Assembly (NCBI RefSeq): GCF_051106095.1
Contig: NC_135785.1
Span: 97,523,001 to 97,587,000, forward strand
From: Pogona vitticeps
Lineage: Eukaryota > Chordata > Lepidosauria > Squamata > Agamidae
DNA length: 64,000 nucleotides
Direction of reading: 5' to 3'
The notes beneath the pieces are model-generated. The model worked only from the letters and a program-made list of their open reading frames with translations. It had not been told where the DNA came from and did not search any database. The position numbers were made by a program, and so were the translations under genes. The number at the start of each line of letters is the position of its first letter. Within the stretch, counting starts at the first letter, position 1. This document shows positions 1 through 13,227 of this stretch, one piece after another.

Positions 1-551
1 TTGACCTACTGCAAATTACACAGAAACCTACTAGTAAATCCAGGTTTGTTTCTTCCCAGTCTGGCTCAAGAGTTTCGGTGTACAACAGAATCAGTATAAC
101 ATGACAAACTTCAGAAGTGTTAAAAAAGTGGGAGGGAAAACAGGATTAGACCTCTTAAAATATTAGGTGCAGATAAGGCCAATAGTGTAAGTAAGCCTAC
201 CATCAAAAGCACCAGTGAACGATTTTCTGCACTGAAGTTACAACCCACTGAGGAACAAGTTGCTTCTATGGTCTTTGATTTCTCTGGGGTTGATCAGTGC
301 GTTCCACTCCTGACATTATCAGGTACTATCAGTGTTTCATCTGGTATACTTAATGTTTTCTTGCTTCTTGATAAAAAAAAACAGACTTGACAATCTTGTT
401 TCACTGTACTCATAAAGAAGATGCAATGAACTCAAAACATGTGTAATAAAATAATAGCATTTAAAGCAAATCAAGGTATGGAACTACTGAAGAAGGAATA
501 GTGGTGGGCAGAACAGTTTGAACACAAGAGAATAAGAGTAGCTGGCTCATG

Positions 552-690
552 GATGACTCAGCCTTCCATCCTTCTGAGGTCAGTAAACTGAGGCCCCAGC
601 TCACTAGGGGTCAAGTTGTTTGCATAATTATGTTGTAAACCACCCAGAGAGAGCTCTAGCACTATAGGGTAGTATAAAAGTCAAAACAAC
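552..690 (+). repeat. L2/CR1-clade LINE 3' end fragment
   Basis: The block runs from 'actcagccttccatcc' to 'tgtaaaccacccagagag...tataaaagtc'. This matches the 3' terminal pattern of L2-clade LINEs in amniotes: a 'gtaaacc-gc-t-agag' core followed by 'agcactat...gg.tataa'. It is heavily diverged and 5' truncated, so it is old. Assignment rests on pattern recognition only. Confidence 0.5.
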
Positions 691-1572
691 AAGAGAATAA
701 TATGTAAAGTGACACATAGGTTGCAGACTTGTACACCCTGATCTGAGAATATATCCCGTCAAATGCCCCTGCTTCATTGTAAGTCTTTAGGAAAATAAAT
801 GACTAAATTAGCTAAATTAATTATGAGCTCCAACTAGAGTTGATCTATTGATTGAATTGGACTTGTTAAGTCAATGGTTTCTGCTAAACTAGATCCATTG
901 ATTTAAGATGATTTAGTTGATATAGTTGATTTAGTCTGGTAAGTGCCACAATATTTAATTATCCGCAAAACATGATGTTTTTAAAACCCCAAATCATTAT
1001 ATTCCTAGCTGATGTCCTATATTGTTGTTGCCAAACTGTCCTAGAAATGCATCTATAATTTCTGGGAATGATGTATGTTGCTTCATTGACTACACTTAAT
1101 TCCAAGGAAATACATAGAGGCTAGAGCTCCTCATCATGATTAAACACAGTCGGATCAAAGCTGAGGATACGATGACACAATGACATCATCTGTGTTGATT
1201 TCTCTTTAAGAAATTCCACCGTTACTTATTACTGATTGCAGATCCTTCATTTTTAAAAAAGCAACAACAACAAAAGACAGAGCAGAAGATGAGAATGAAT
1301 TCCCATTTGTTTCCAGTCTTTACAAAGGAGAAAAAAGAGTTTGAACAAAGTTCTTTGTGGCCGATTTGTCCATGGTATACTTGAAAGGCAAGGGGTAAGA
1401 AGAATCCAAGTCTCCTCCTTTGTAGAGGAAATGTGTGGGCTGGTGGCGGTTGGCCAATGACCGCTGACATCACAGGTCCCTTGGAATGCCTCTGAATAAC
1501 GTGGGTGTGGAGACCGAAGGGATCGTGAAGAGCAACCTGGAGGATCAACCAAGGGAAACAGAGCACAGAGAT

Positions 1573-1599
1573 CTAATCTAAGCAAGAGGCTTAGATTAG
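1573..1599. repeat. Short perfect inverted repeat (11-bp arms)
   Basis: CTAATCTAAGC at 1573-1583 is followed by a 5-base spacer and then its exact reverse complement at 1589-1599. No surrounding element was recognised. Confidence 0.8.
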
Positions 1600-4500
1600 T
1601 TTGCACCTGGAAGACGTGGCAAAGCAATGGCCAGCCCTGATAGGGACTTCCATTTCCCAAGCCAACTGTCACGTTTCTTTTGAGACACAGGAAGAAGTAT
1701 CGTTAACTCTATCTGGCTTGAAATATTTGGATCTGTGTACTTGAATATCCATAGTTTTGATTTTTATCTCCTTCTCTGCCTTTGGCTGTCCATAAGAACA
1801 GTTTAAGAGAAACGGACATTGTACAATTTTTACAGCTGAGGTGACTTTAATCCTTACCATCGATATATGTCTAGCTGTCAGCTTTCCAGTGCAGCAGGTT
1901 GCGGCCCTTCCATCTTACTCCTTCCTTGCCTACGTGTCTCGGCTTCTCCAGCCAGGGGAAAGGAACAAACAGGACGAGCCACCCGTCAAGAGGGCTTGGA
2001 GAAATCCCTTTTTGGATTACCACTTCCAGAATTCCCCCAGTGAGCATAGGCCAAAAAAGTAAACATTTTTAGTTCTGGCAGTCAGCCCTTGCTTTTCTTC
2101 TTCCAATAATGGAAGTATAATGCCATTTTATGATTTTTAACATGTTGAGAGATCATAGCTCTATTTTTGCTGTCTAACCCATAGAGTTTAGCTACTTTTC
2201 TAGTTGCAGGGATGTGACCTCACTGATTGGCAGAGGAGAAATTGTTACAGGATTCAAGTACTGCCTTGTGCTCTGTGGCAGGTGTTTGGTGGAAGTTGTT
2301 GAGATAGCTATAAGGTGGATAGGAAAAGAGGGTACTGTATTTTGTACCATAGATGATCAGCCGGTAACATTTAGTTATTTCAAAAAGCAATTGAAAGTAA
2401 TTATGTTACTTTTCCAGACACAGAGCAGGAGTAACTAAATCAAAGTGAGATTTTAGCTCAATAGGATTAAGGAAGGAGTGGTAGAAGAAACTGTTTCTTT
2501 CCAGCTGCCTTGGGAAATTTAAACATATAAGGATAGATTTTCAGATTGCAGCCAGTCATCCCTTGTTAGAATGAAACGTAGTAAATGTAATAAATAAGTG
2601 CAGCAATCTATCTGTTGCATCATAATGCGTCCACAACTACATCCATGTGACTCTATAACTTCATCCATAGGGCAACACATATCCCTGATACACTTATATT
2701 GACTTAACAAACACTAGCAAGTCCTAGGATACCTTAAAGCATCTTTCCTTAATCTGGTAGCTTCCCAGATGTTTTAGATTACAATTCCCAGATGCCTGAT
2801 TATTACTTGTGTCAAACTGGGATTTTAGAAGTTGAATTCCAAGCCATTGAGACTAGAGATAAAGCTCGCCTTAAAGGCTAGCAAATGGATTGTGACATGT
2901 GTTCCTTGAATGTAAATATCAGCTTCTTCAGATACCCAGTCTGATGTCTTGTTGCTGTTCAAAGTGGTGTCTAAAGATTTTCAAATGAAAAACAAAGGGT
3001 TTTAGAATTTTTAAAAAAACTAAGCTACAGTGCCTTCAAAACAGCATTTTATAATGAAAATGCAAAGATTATTAACCATCTTCAACCACAGTGCCTCTAT
3101 GGTAGACAATTAAAGTTGAATTAGTATGTAACTAAAGATTCTGTGACAGTTATTATTATATAAGTTGATTCTGGTAGTCGGATGTTGACTTTGTATAATG
3201 CATTCTCTAAATATTACAGCAAACATGGCATCATATATAACAGTTACCTTGTCAAAATGCTGTTTGGTGCAAATTAAATTATCGACAGCAATATAATTTT
3301 CTATTCACTTTATTATTTTGATTCATTTCATCTGTCAGCATACACAGTTGTTTATCATGAATGGGGGGGGGAGAGACTGATACTGAAAAAATTATTTTCT
3401 TTCCTTTGTTTCTCACTTTGGAGTAACACTTCTTCTCAGCTAAGCTCATTACAGTCACAGTTGTCAATATAGAACCTGATGTTCGTTGCAAACATGTTTT
3501 CAGAGTTGACATTTCCTAACACTGACTAAGACAAGAGGGTGCTTTGAAGCTACAATTTCATTAGAGTAACTTGAACCCCTATTAAACTTTCCTGGAAACT
3601 ACAGTCACACTGTGTAGTCAGCAAGAGACATGTATGATGCTTTAAACGACAGCCTAAGTACAGTGTCTCAAACATTATACTGTAGCTGTACGGCCTAATT
3701 TTTGTAGAAGTAAGGAGAACTGTGTTTGCTTCTTTTTTGTAAGCCACCAAATATTTGAACATTTTAAGCAGTGCATTTGTCACGATCATAGACAGCAACC
3801 ATGTATCTGAGGGAGGGAGGGAGCTCAGTCAGTCAGAAGAGTATAAGCTTCGGAGGATGAAACACAAACTTTGAAAGCCGAAACTCAAGCTTGACAGGCA
3901 TGACCTCCTTAATCAAGAGCCCACAGAACCTCAAGAGAAAGCACTCCCTGAGCCAAATTCTTCCAGAGGAGGCACTTTCAGTACTATGGTCACCTTCCCA
4001 CTCCTCAGTGTCCACTGTCCTGACCAGTACATGGACAAAACGTCAAGTCAAAAAGAGAGAGGAGAAGGAGCTTTCTACTCCTCAAAAAGGGATTGGGGCT
4101 TGCCTGCTCCAGAGGGAGTATGAAGGCTCAGATGGAACTACAGCAGACCTCGAGAATAAGTGATCCCTCCAAGGTTCTGAAGAAGCTGAGGACCTCTCAG
4201 TGAGCACCCTCGATTTACAACTGAAGAGTTATTGACCTTTAATTGGATATGAAGCTCTATTAATTCCTTGAGCTGCTTTTGTCCTTCACTCAAGACCACA
4301 GGCTGGACCAGCATGCTTCCTCTGGGAACTAAACTTAATACACCTCCTGGCAACTAAATCTCATTAGGAATGGACAATGTGGGAGTTCATTTGAAAGGCT
4401 TCTCAGTTAGCCCTAGGCTGCTTTTGCGCTTCTGCAGAGATGTAGTGTGTATGCACGCCAATGAAAAGGATGAGTCTGGGAGAGGAACTGTTTTGCTGTG

Positions 4501-5300
4501 CAGTAGTGGTTTACCAAGTGGCAAATGTTTGCTCATATTGTGTGTATGTAATCTGGAAAAGTTTATCATTTGAGATGCCAGTATTTAGGACTGTATTGTT
4601 TTTGCTACCCTCTAATTAATCACCTACTGGAGAGCACCAGTAGTCCCCAAATGACAAATGATGCAAAGTCAGCATGTAACTTTTCAGGATGCTAAACTTG
4701 TGTTATAAACAACACACATACTGAAGGAAATTGTGGTTCAGTGAATGCTATGTTAATGGGGAAACCTTTTTTTAAAGTAAAGATTGGTTTGGCTGTACAG
4801 CTGTTTTAGAGTAAGTGAATTGCTCAACAGTTTTCCTTTCAGGTCAGCCTTCCTCAGTCAACCATTAGTTTTCCATCATCTGGGGATCATGGAAGTTGCA
4901 GTCCAATGTACCTGGAGAGCAGTAGGTTGGGACACAATGATTTATATGAATGATTAACCTTTCTGGTTCCCTAGAAAAGCCAGATGACATGGGCTGTCTT
5001 GTCTGGCAAAGGAGCAGGGATGACAGAAGAAAAGGAAAAGAAGCAATGAGCTTGGGTACTGTGTTTATGCTTTGAGCCCGTTGGAGGAAATGTAATATAA
5101 AAATGATATAAATTCAATGAATGAATGAATGGGCTACTGAAATAATATATAATATCTGCTTATTCTGATTTATAGATTTTCATATGTAACAGCAAGAGGA
5201 TTAACACTCGGACTGAGTCAGATGGGGGCAGTTTCTGAAGGGAAAATATAGGCTTGTCTCTGATGGCATTTCTCCTGTAATAACCAGATCCTGTACATAT

Positions 5301-5737
5301 GTTGTTATTATTATCATTATTTTTAGGTCGCCTTTCTCCCAATAAGAGGACCCAAGGTGACTCACAGTATTAAAAATAATTGAATTAAAAACATAATAAG
5401 CTAAACATTTAAAAAATTAAGATATACACTAATTAAAATACAATTGAATAATTAAAAGTAAGTAAACATTAAAACGATCTTAACTTTAAAAGCATATTCA
5501 GGGATTCGATCATGGGTTCCTCAAGAGTCAGTGGAAGGACAAAAGGGAGGGGGCTCACCTCAACTCCTGAGGGAGAGCATTCCACAATTTGGGAGCAGCC
5601 ACAGAGAAGGCCTCACTTCTCTTTATATACTGATGCACTCCTCCCTCCTCCAGCACACCATGAAGAGGAGTATGGGATTTTCAGATCCCATTTGGATTCA
5701 TCACATTTGGTGGCCTCCCAAACAAACAGATGGTGGT
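5301..5737 (-). repeat. CR1/L2-clade LINE 3' fragment with AAT-rich tail
   Basis: Read on the - strand, the element ends with the conserved 'gggagaaaggcgacct' block and runs into an (AAT)-rich tail, seen at 5301-5325 on the + strand. The upstream part ('gagggagagcattccacaatttgggagcagcc' region, about 5565-5605) also occurs at 43493-43530, so both are copies of one family. It is 5' truncated and non-coding. The small ORFs inside are not genes. Confidence 0.65.
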
Positions 5738-8700
5738 TATTTGTCATGTGGCAGTGTTGCTGTTGTCTCCTCACATGTGGACAGGTGCATCAGAATGTAA
5801 AAGACAACTTAGGTATGGATTCAGGAAATGGCCAGTATTATGAAGAACGGGGCTAAAAGAACCAAAGAGAGACATTAACCCAGCTCCCCTTTCTTTACAA
5901 TTCAAAGCAGGAAATGTCCCTTTCTCTGCTCACCCACAAGGGAGAGGGGAAGACTGTCTCCCTTTGAACAATATATTCATGTTGATTTTGTGGTGACAGT
6001 GGCTGCTACTACCGATTTATCAATATCCCTTTTTAAAAAGGGTACGAGCACAGTGGCCACAAAGTGGCCACAGTGCCCAAAACCCTGACCATTTCACATA
6101 GGAAATAAATCTACAGCAATGTTCACACATGCTGAAAAGATAAGGAATGAAGCGATACATAATCAGTACAATTTAAAACCTCTTTCCTGGCAATGAGTAA
6201 ATAAACTGATTGCCAGGGCAAATGAATCGATGTTAGCCATGTGTTATGTAAATAGAAAATTTTGAAACAATCCAAATATTTGAATTTGAAACAATCCAAT
6301 TAATGGCAAAAACAGTATATCTGGGGTTATTTTGGCAAGTGTAATTGAGCCCTAAGTCAGAGTAGGCAAGGCATTTCCTATCACACACTAAGTCATGCAG
6401 TTGACGTGTGGTACAAAATACCTTCTTAACTTATGGCAGTTCACCACTGAAACTTATGCCACTGTCATTATGCCAGGAAAGGTAACTAATAAGATTCTGG
6501 CTTCTTCTTTTTAAAATTAGCACTCAGACTGCATGACCAAAAAAAATCAATTAAGTACATAAATTAACTAATTTGCAATGCTTGAATTATGGAAGAAAGT
6601 TAGATGGGCCTGAGTGGAATCAACAACTCTGGTCACCACCTGTCTTGCAGGCATTAGCCAAATCATTCCCACCTTTCCTTAGCTTTCTAGAAAAGAGAGT
6701 GAAAGCGGATGTAAGGAGCCAATTTGCCCAGAAAGCTGGATTGGTTCCTAGAGGGTCAAGCAGGTGCCCCACCCCAAATTCCATCTCAACTCCCCAGGCT
6801 CTGGCCCACAGACTGGCCCTTTTCTCTGTGCACAGAGAGGCCCAGAACAAGCTCTCTGTTGCCCTCTCTCTCTTTCTCTCGCTCTGCACAGACAAAGAGA
6901 CTGACCTCAGGGTTTGAGGGAGGGCAAAAGGCCTTTTCCTGGACCTCAGTAAGCCAGAGGGAGAGCTGAGCCCGTTTGGCTCAGCAATGAGCCAAACGGG
7001 CTATTACAAAAGGCAGGGTAACAAGCAGTCTTTTCTTACTTTGTTCCAGGCCCTGCATATGAGTTGATTTTAGCTTGAGCTGGAAAAATGGCTTTTTGAC
7101 TACAACCCCAGACAGCATGGCTATTAGTGGCTCAACATGGCTACTGGGAGTTGCCCAGAGAATGTTTCCAAACTCTGTTCCTGATGGACAATTAAGCAGG
7201 TAAAGAGACGATGGTAGGAACATTGTGTCTCAGATAGCCCATAGTAACTGTTTTTAATGCAAGTGTGAGACTGCCTGTTTCACACAACCTGCTTTAATGC
7301 AAATCCTGACATGAAAGCAGGATGTGGAGCAGTTCCTAGCCCACAGGCTGGCCATTGCTGGGAGGCTTCCCACTGCTACTGACAGCATCAGGGTCAGGCC
7401 AGCTGTTCAGGGAAAAAGAAGCCACTGGAGCTGCCCAAACTCCAGCAGAAACTGTTACAGAGTTTGGAATTTCCGATAAAATTCTTTTTGCTACATAGTA
7501 GAAGTACAGAGACAAGTAAAGAACAGTTTCAACATTCCTGGAGTCCACCCTCTTCTCGTTAACGGGGACTTAAAATCTCAGTAACTCATTACGAGACATT
7601 TTTAAGTGAAAGAATAAAAACATTTATTTACTTAGTTACTTGAAATTACAGACTTCTATCTGTTGCGTTCTTTTACTGCACATGTACTTAGCAACCAACT
7701 GAACAAATCAACAGTAAACAAACAACTGCCACCAATGGAGAAAAGGGGGGGGGAAGAAAGCACTCAGCAGAGATGTGAGGCTCTCTTTGAATTTCAAAAG
7801 CTGGAAGGAATAATCGGTTCATGCTGGATAGACAGACAATCACCCCAGCCTAGAAAAGTCCATCCCAGTCACACAAACCACAGACAGAATGTGTAGCTGA
7901 AATTCCAGCAGAAACAAAATCGCCAGCCAGCTGGAGCTATGGAGGCCAGGAAATGTCCGCAACCCTGGCTAGCCAGTGACACCGTTCTTGCCTGAGGAGC
8001 AGCTCCAGTGACTCTATTTTTGCCACGCGTCAATCTCCAACCAGGTGCTGTCAGTAGCAGGAACCCTCCCAGGACTGGCTGGCCAGCCAGAAGCCCCAGT
8101 GCAGGTATTAAAAAGCACCAATACACACCAGGGCTTGTATCGTGTGAAATGACCAAAGTTGTTGCGAAGTGACTTCAGTCCTTCCTGCAAGCATAGCTGC
8201 AGTCTAGGTTGCCCTGTTGAGCCACAGAGAAGCATGGCTGATACAAAGAGCTGGAAGCAGAACAGGAGGGTGTTATGTGGTTGGCATCCAACCACCAGAT
8301 ATGCTTTCCATAGAGGGAGGCACGTCTGTCTCCATTGCCTTTACTGTCTCCTAGCTCTCCAAATTTTTGCTCATCTTTATCAGAAACAAACCTTTTATTT
8401 CAAAAACAAAACTGCTAGTTCTAAGGCACCTACTGTATTAAGTAAAGAAACTGCCCATTTACTCCTTTCCTACTCAGTTGTGACTTGATAGAAAAGTTGC
8501 TGGACATCTCCTGCTTCCAGACAAAACAAACACCTTCAGAAGGCCATGTGCCTTGCCTCTTTTTGCAGGTGCCCATATGGTGCTAGGGTTCTTTTTGAAA
8601 GCAAAAAGATGGTGCACATTCGACTGGGAAGCTTCCAGATATTACTGCAAGGGAAATACCATCATCCTAAATTCAGCTGCCTGTGCAAAAAGGCATAAAA

Positions 8701-9493
8701 AAATAAACCAAGAAGTATGAAAGGGTCAAACAGCAGTTGGGACTCAATAAAAAAAAATCTTATGATATATTGAGAATAATAGCATTATCCAGATGTCCAA
8801 GGAGTTTCTGTTAAGATCAATGGTTAATCGGAAACGTACAAGGTACAAATGCTCCATTTGGAAGAGTGCTAAGACTCTGTACATATAGGCCTCTGTTTGG
8901 AGTGTTTGCATCGGCAGTTACAAAGTCAGGGGAGGGAAGCGTGTTTATTTCAGATCCTCTGCCATGGGATCATCTATTCGGTAAATAGGTGAACCAGTCC
9001 ATGGGTTATTTCACACAACCAGTTTGCCTATCGAAATTTAGGAACGATGGATCAGAAATGATGGTTAAGAGGTGCCCACATAAGTGGGCCCACATAAGCC
9101 GCTTACTATTTCCTGAACAAAATAGGTCAAACAAATATACCCCCCCCAAAAAAAAAAAGTTAGAAGGACATTCAGGGGAACTGTTTCAATTAAGTACCTG
9201 CTGATCCTCTCGTCGGTTATTTCATTACATTATAGGTCTCACAAGTCACATCTGATTTTCGGTTCCCCGTCCTTTACCTCTTTGAGTTTCCTTGTGGATT
9301 TTTATTAAATGAAAATGTAGGATATCCATGTTTGGGTAAAAAATGTTAACAATACTAACAAGTTATAGATAAATTATCTAGGTGCCTTCTTGGAAACCGG
9401 GCTCCAGTTCCTTGACCTTTAGTTCATCTTCAATTGAAGGAGCATCACTAGATAGGATTCACTAGTGCATCATGTCCGATTATAATAATTATA
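5738..9493. other. Gene-free stretch
   Basis: No gene or strong repeat was recognised over most of this block. A perfect hairpin lies at 6969-7002 and a pyrimidine-rich tract (CTCTCT type) near 6860-6890. A degenerate DNA-element trace lies near 7070-7160, where 'gactacaacccc' and 'gggagttgccc' face each other. C-rich and A-rich runs lie at about 9141-9160. Confidence 0.5.
6969..7002. repeat. Perfect hairpin, 15-bp arms, GCAA loop
   Basis: AGCCCGTTTGGCTCA at 6969-6983 pairs exactly with 6988-7002 across the 4-base spacer GCAA. The structure stands alone. No terminator or RNA gene context is visible. Confidence 0.9.
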
Positions 9494-9708
9494 CGCCATC
9501 AAGTTGGTTTTGACTTATGATGACCCTTTCCAGGATTTCCTCAGCATATAGTACTCAGAGGTGATTCACCGTTCCCTTCTCTGGGGCTGTGTAGCCTGCC
9601 TGAGGACACACAGCCTGCTTCTCGTTCTGCAAGGCACTGGGGAGGAGGGGGGGTTTCAAACTCCCAACTCCTGAGTCCACAGTCAGCAACCTCAACTTAC
9701 TGAGACAA
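9494..9708 (-). repeat. tRNA-derived SINE with Bov-B-like tail (Sauria SINE type)
   Basis: Read on the - strand, a tRNA-like head ('ctcagtaagttgaggt', then 'gggagtttgaaac', a decayed box B) is followed by a body and a 3' end reading 'tcataagtcaaaaccaacttgatggcg'. That end is the RTE/Bov-B-type tail used by Sauria SINEs. The copy is diverged. Confidence 0.6.
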
Positions 9709-9836
9709 AAAAACTAGATTAAATAAGATACTTCATTAAAAGCTTAGCACGTAGAGAAACCTTGTTTTCTTTTTTACTTACAAGTTAGCAGGAGGTGGAT
9801 AGTCCAGATTAATATGTGGGTGTGTGCATTATTTAT

Positions 9837-10190
9837 GTTATTTATTCATTTATCACATTTTCACAAGGCCTTTCTCCCAGGAAAGGAACTCAAGGCGGCT
9901 CACAACATCATTAAAATAAACAGGAAGTAAAATACAGCACTTAGACTATTAAAAAGCTATTAAATAAGGTAAGATTAAGATAAGTCTAAGAAAACAAATT
10001 TAAACAATGCAAAAACATTAAAAAGCCATTAGAGTGGATATAAAGCATCAACCATGGGGCTTTTAACTATATTAAAATTAGATAACAAAAGCCAGTCTGA
10101 AGAGAAAGGTTTTCACTTCTTGCCAAGAGAGACAAAAACAAGCATAACATCATGGGGTCAGGTATTCCATAACCTGGGAGCAACATACTT
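9837..10190 (-). repeat. CR1/L2-clade LINE 3' fragment
   Basis: The + strand reads 'tttattcatttatcac...gcctttctcccaggaaaggaactcaaggcggctcacaac'. This is the reverse complement of the squamate LINE 3' end 'gtgagccgccttgag...gggagaaaggc' followed by an ATAAA-type tail. It continues into an AT-rich body. It belongs to the same family as 5301-5737, 42949-43668 and 61020-61290. Confidence 0.65.
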
Positions 10191-10206
10191 TCATGGTGAC
10201 AGGGCC

Positions 10207-10290
10207 AAGCGGAGGGACATCAAGTCACTGCCAACTCGTGGCAACCCCAGTAGGGTTTTCAGATAAGAGAGGTTCAAACTATGCCTTCAA
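10207..10290 (-). repeat. SINE tail fragment (RTE-like)
   Basis: 'acatcaagtcactgcc...tggcaaccccagtagggttttcagataagagaggttc' resembles the reversed 3' part of squamate tRNA-RTE SINEs. It is a short fragment abutting the LINE piece on its left. Confidence 0.4.
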
Positions 10291-10411
10291 CCAGTTCTCT
10301 TTTGCTCCTAATTTCTCTGTCTTGTGGGGGCAAAAGAAAGACAAAATTTCTCAGTGGGGGGCATGGAGTCTTGCATCTGGAACACATCTGGAAGGCACTG
10401 GCAAGGAGAAA

Positions 10412-10796
10412 AGGGAGGTTCTGGTGCTAAATTATATATATGTATATATATGTATATGTATATATATATATGTATATATATACAGTATATGTATATATGT
10501 ATATATGTATATATGTATATGTATGTATATGTATATATATATATATGTATATATGTATATATGTACAGTATATGTGTATATATATACATATGTATATATA
10601 TATGTATATATGTATATGTATATGTATGTATATGTATGTATATATATATATGTATATATGTATATATGTATATATGTATATGTATATATATACATATGTG
10701 TATATATATATGTATATATGTGTATATGTATATGTATATGTATGTATATATATGTGTGTGTGTGTGTGTGTATATATTTAGCACCAGAACCTCCCT
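10412..10796. repeat. AT/GT microsatellite enclosed by a perfect 21-bp inverted repeat
   Basis: About 340 bases of interrupted (TA)n/(TATG)n with a (GT)n stretch near the right end are bounded by 10412-10432 and 10776-10796. These flanks are exact reverse complements (right arm begins ATTTAGCACCAGAACC). A partial further copy of the arm ('atttagcacca') lies at about 10819-10829. Because the core is itself self-complementary, the whole block can fold as one long hairpin. The ORFs through it are low-complexity artefacts (Tyr/Ile/Val/Cys runs). Confidence 0.9.
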
Positions 10797-10970
10797 ATAT
10801 AATATAATATTATATATTATTTAGCACCAATCGTAACAACACAATGGTAACATGAGCGTAAATTAAAACTAAGTATGATCAAGGCAGGATTCAGTTATAC
10901 TTCCTGGACAGAGTGGTGTGGGGGACCTCTTGAAAGGTGTTTGGGTGGTGCACATTGTCAAGAGAAGTAA

Positions 10971-11001
10971 AAGTTACTACAGCAACGTGCTGTAGTAACT
11001 T
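10971..11001. repeat. Perfect hairpin, 14-bp arms, 3-base loop
   Basis: AAGTTACTACAGCA at 10971-10984 is followed by ACG and then the exact reverse complement at 10988-11001. It is isolated in otherwise unique sequence. Confidence 0.9.
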
Positions 11002-13227
11002 CCCTGCCACTTCCATCTGTTGTTTCCTTTAGTGGCTCAAGAGTCTGCTTCAGCACCTCCTCCTTCCAGCCCCTCTATGCCAAATTACTGTACAGAGAGG
11101 GTCAGTCTACTCGTTTTGCGAATGCATGTGCGAAAAGGAACGCGTCGTCATGGCTGTTCAAATGAGCTCTTCTGTGAATATGCCCATCTGGTGTTACAAG
11201 CAAACAATCTCCTTCTTGGTGCGTATCAGCTGGTGAGACATAGTGGGAGTGCAACTGTTCTTGCTGGATTGTCGAAGAAAGGAACAGCTTGTTCCAATAC
11301 TATTCCAAATATATAATTAGATGGAATGGAAAGTGATTAGTGAGGGGGAGGCAATCAAATAGATAAAACACACACGCACATACACACACAACCAAGCACA
11401 TTGGGAGCACATTGAAGGGTGCTGTGAGGTACTGACATGCTACTAAATGCAGAAGGTGGGGAGAGAGGGAGTCTGCTAGTTTTGGGAAACACCACATAGA
11501 GCCGTGTTGTGGTGTCAGGAATCTGCTCCAGGGAGGATCCATTAACGTTCCCTGCATTTTCAGTTCAAACATCATGTTGAATACATTGCTTAGATCTCCT
11601 TTGTGGAAATCTGAGAACAAGTCGAAATGTCTGGCCCACTTGAATGGAGCTGGAGAAGTTACTTTTCAGAGAAATTCTGATGCGTTGAAGAGATACCTAG
11701 AACTGAACAGTGGGTGTCTGAGCATCATCCTGCTCAGTATCTAACTACGGATAGCTTTGTACAAATGTACAAGAATGGTTGTTTATTTTAAAAATGCCCA
11801 TTGGTTCTTGAGAAAAAGTGAGCCCTTCGCTCCTTGTATTCCCCACCCACTGCAGGCCCATATTAATTCTGTACAATGTGTGAGAACATTTTCAACTAAA
11901 GTGCAGGTTTTCTCCAGCAGTTTTGCCATTGCTTTTTTTAAAAAAGGCAGCACAAAATAAGCCTTTACCATAGAAATAAAACATAGGTTTGTGTTCTTAT
12001 ATGATGCACAGAACATGCCACATGGAGGCAGTATCCTGAAAAAGCCTTATTATGTGAAAACTGCAAATGACGTTCCACCAGGCAGTGGTCTTCGAGTACC
12101 CATGAAGTGGTTGTGTATTTCCAAGGTTCGGTGATATGTCCCCTAGCATGATCTCAATCAGACCATTCACAGACTTTATAAGATGGAGGGGGAAGTGTTA
12201 GCCTCAAGATATTTTGTACTCCAGTGCCCTACTCTTAAACATCCTCAGTAGGTTTTCTGGAAGCTGAAGTCCAAAAGGTCGGGGAGGGCCTGAGAAATTT
12301 AACATATGGAGAAAAATCAGACCAGGAAGGTCATGTAAGAACTGAATCAACCGCACGGGGATTCTGTCAGTGGCTATTCCTGTGCATGGAATGCCATATT
12401 TTTCAGCTTACCTGAGCTGCCCTCCCCCTAACACAATGCCCATCAAAGCCATTGCTTTCTCTCATGCTGTTTCGGGGGCAGGACAGGAACAACAGCATCC
12501 TTTGAGCCCCCATTGCGTGGAAGGTTTTAGAGGAATATCTATAGGGACTCTGTTTTCAGATTTTCTTTCTCCCTCCTCTGTCAGTCGCAGCTGACAGGAG
12601 GCAGGCTTAGGAGGTGCTTGGAAAGGAAGTGGAGAAAAGGGCAAAGCAACATTGGGGAAAATATAAAAGAGACAGGGGGCTCTTTGGAGTTGGGGTGAAG
12701 GATGAGGTGAAGAGCCTCAAAAGTATTGCTAAGTGGGACTTCTGGCATCATGTGCAACAAACAAGTACTAATTGCGTGCATGTATACCATAGTCTCTCAA
12801 GACTGAAGGATGCCTAATCTAAATGCTTATTTATTTTTATGTGTTTCCATGTGCACACACAGAGTCTGGAAAAGTTCAATGAAAAGACAGCATGGCTTCA
12901 GTTTCCTAAAGAATAGCTTTTTTTAAAAAAAACCTCACTTCCTGCATTATCCATACCTCACCCTGAAAGGGTGACAAAATGGCAGGAAGCCACAGGCATG
13001 ATTGTGTGAATAGCCTGGTACTGTGGACTTGCACTCTAGGGGCAGATCTGCCACAGTGCTTGGGCCAGGTGCCTAGGAATGACCCAGTGGAAGTCCAAAC
13101 TGTCTGGAATACATGACTTTTGACAACACATGCCTCTCTAGTGAGTGCATCAATATAGAAGGAGCCTCTTCCTTGTGCAAAAGCAGTCATAGCATATCAT
13201 TCTTATTACTGAACATTTTAAAAAGAA

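Larger units (their letters stand above)
1..5300. other. Gene-free 5' flank, repeat-poor
   Basis: No coding region is supported here; the short ORFs lack family resemblance and have AT-rich composition. An L2-like LINE tail lies at about 552-690 and a small perfect hairpin at 1573-1599. Faint traces of old palindromic DNA elements, carrying the 'acaattccca' / 'gttgaattcc' type of motif, are visible near 2750-2870 and 4836-4940. A short G tract is at about 3363. The rest looks like ordinary unique intergenic sequence. Confidence 0.6.

Noticed and set aside
10193-10824. ORFs of up to 204 codons through the AT/GT tract
   Set aside because: They are tyrosine/isoleucine/valine runs produced by the microsatellite.
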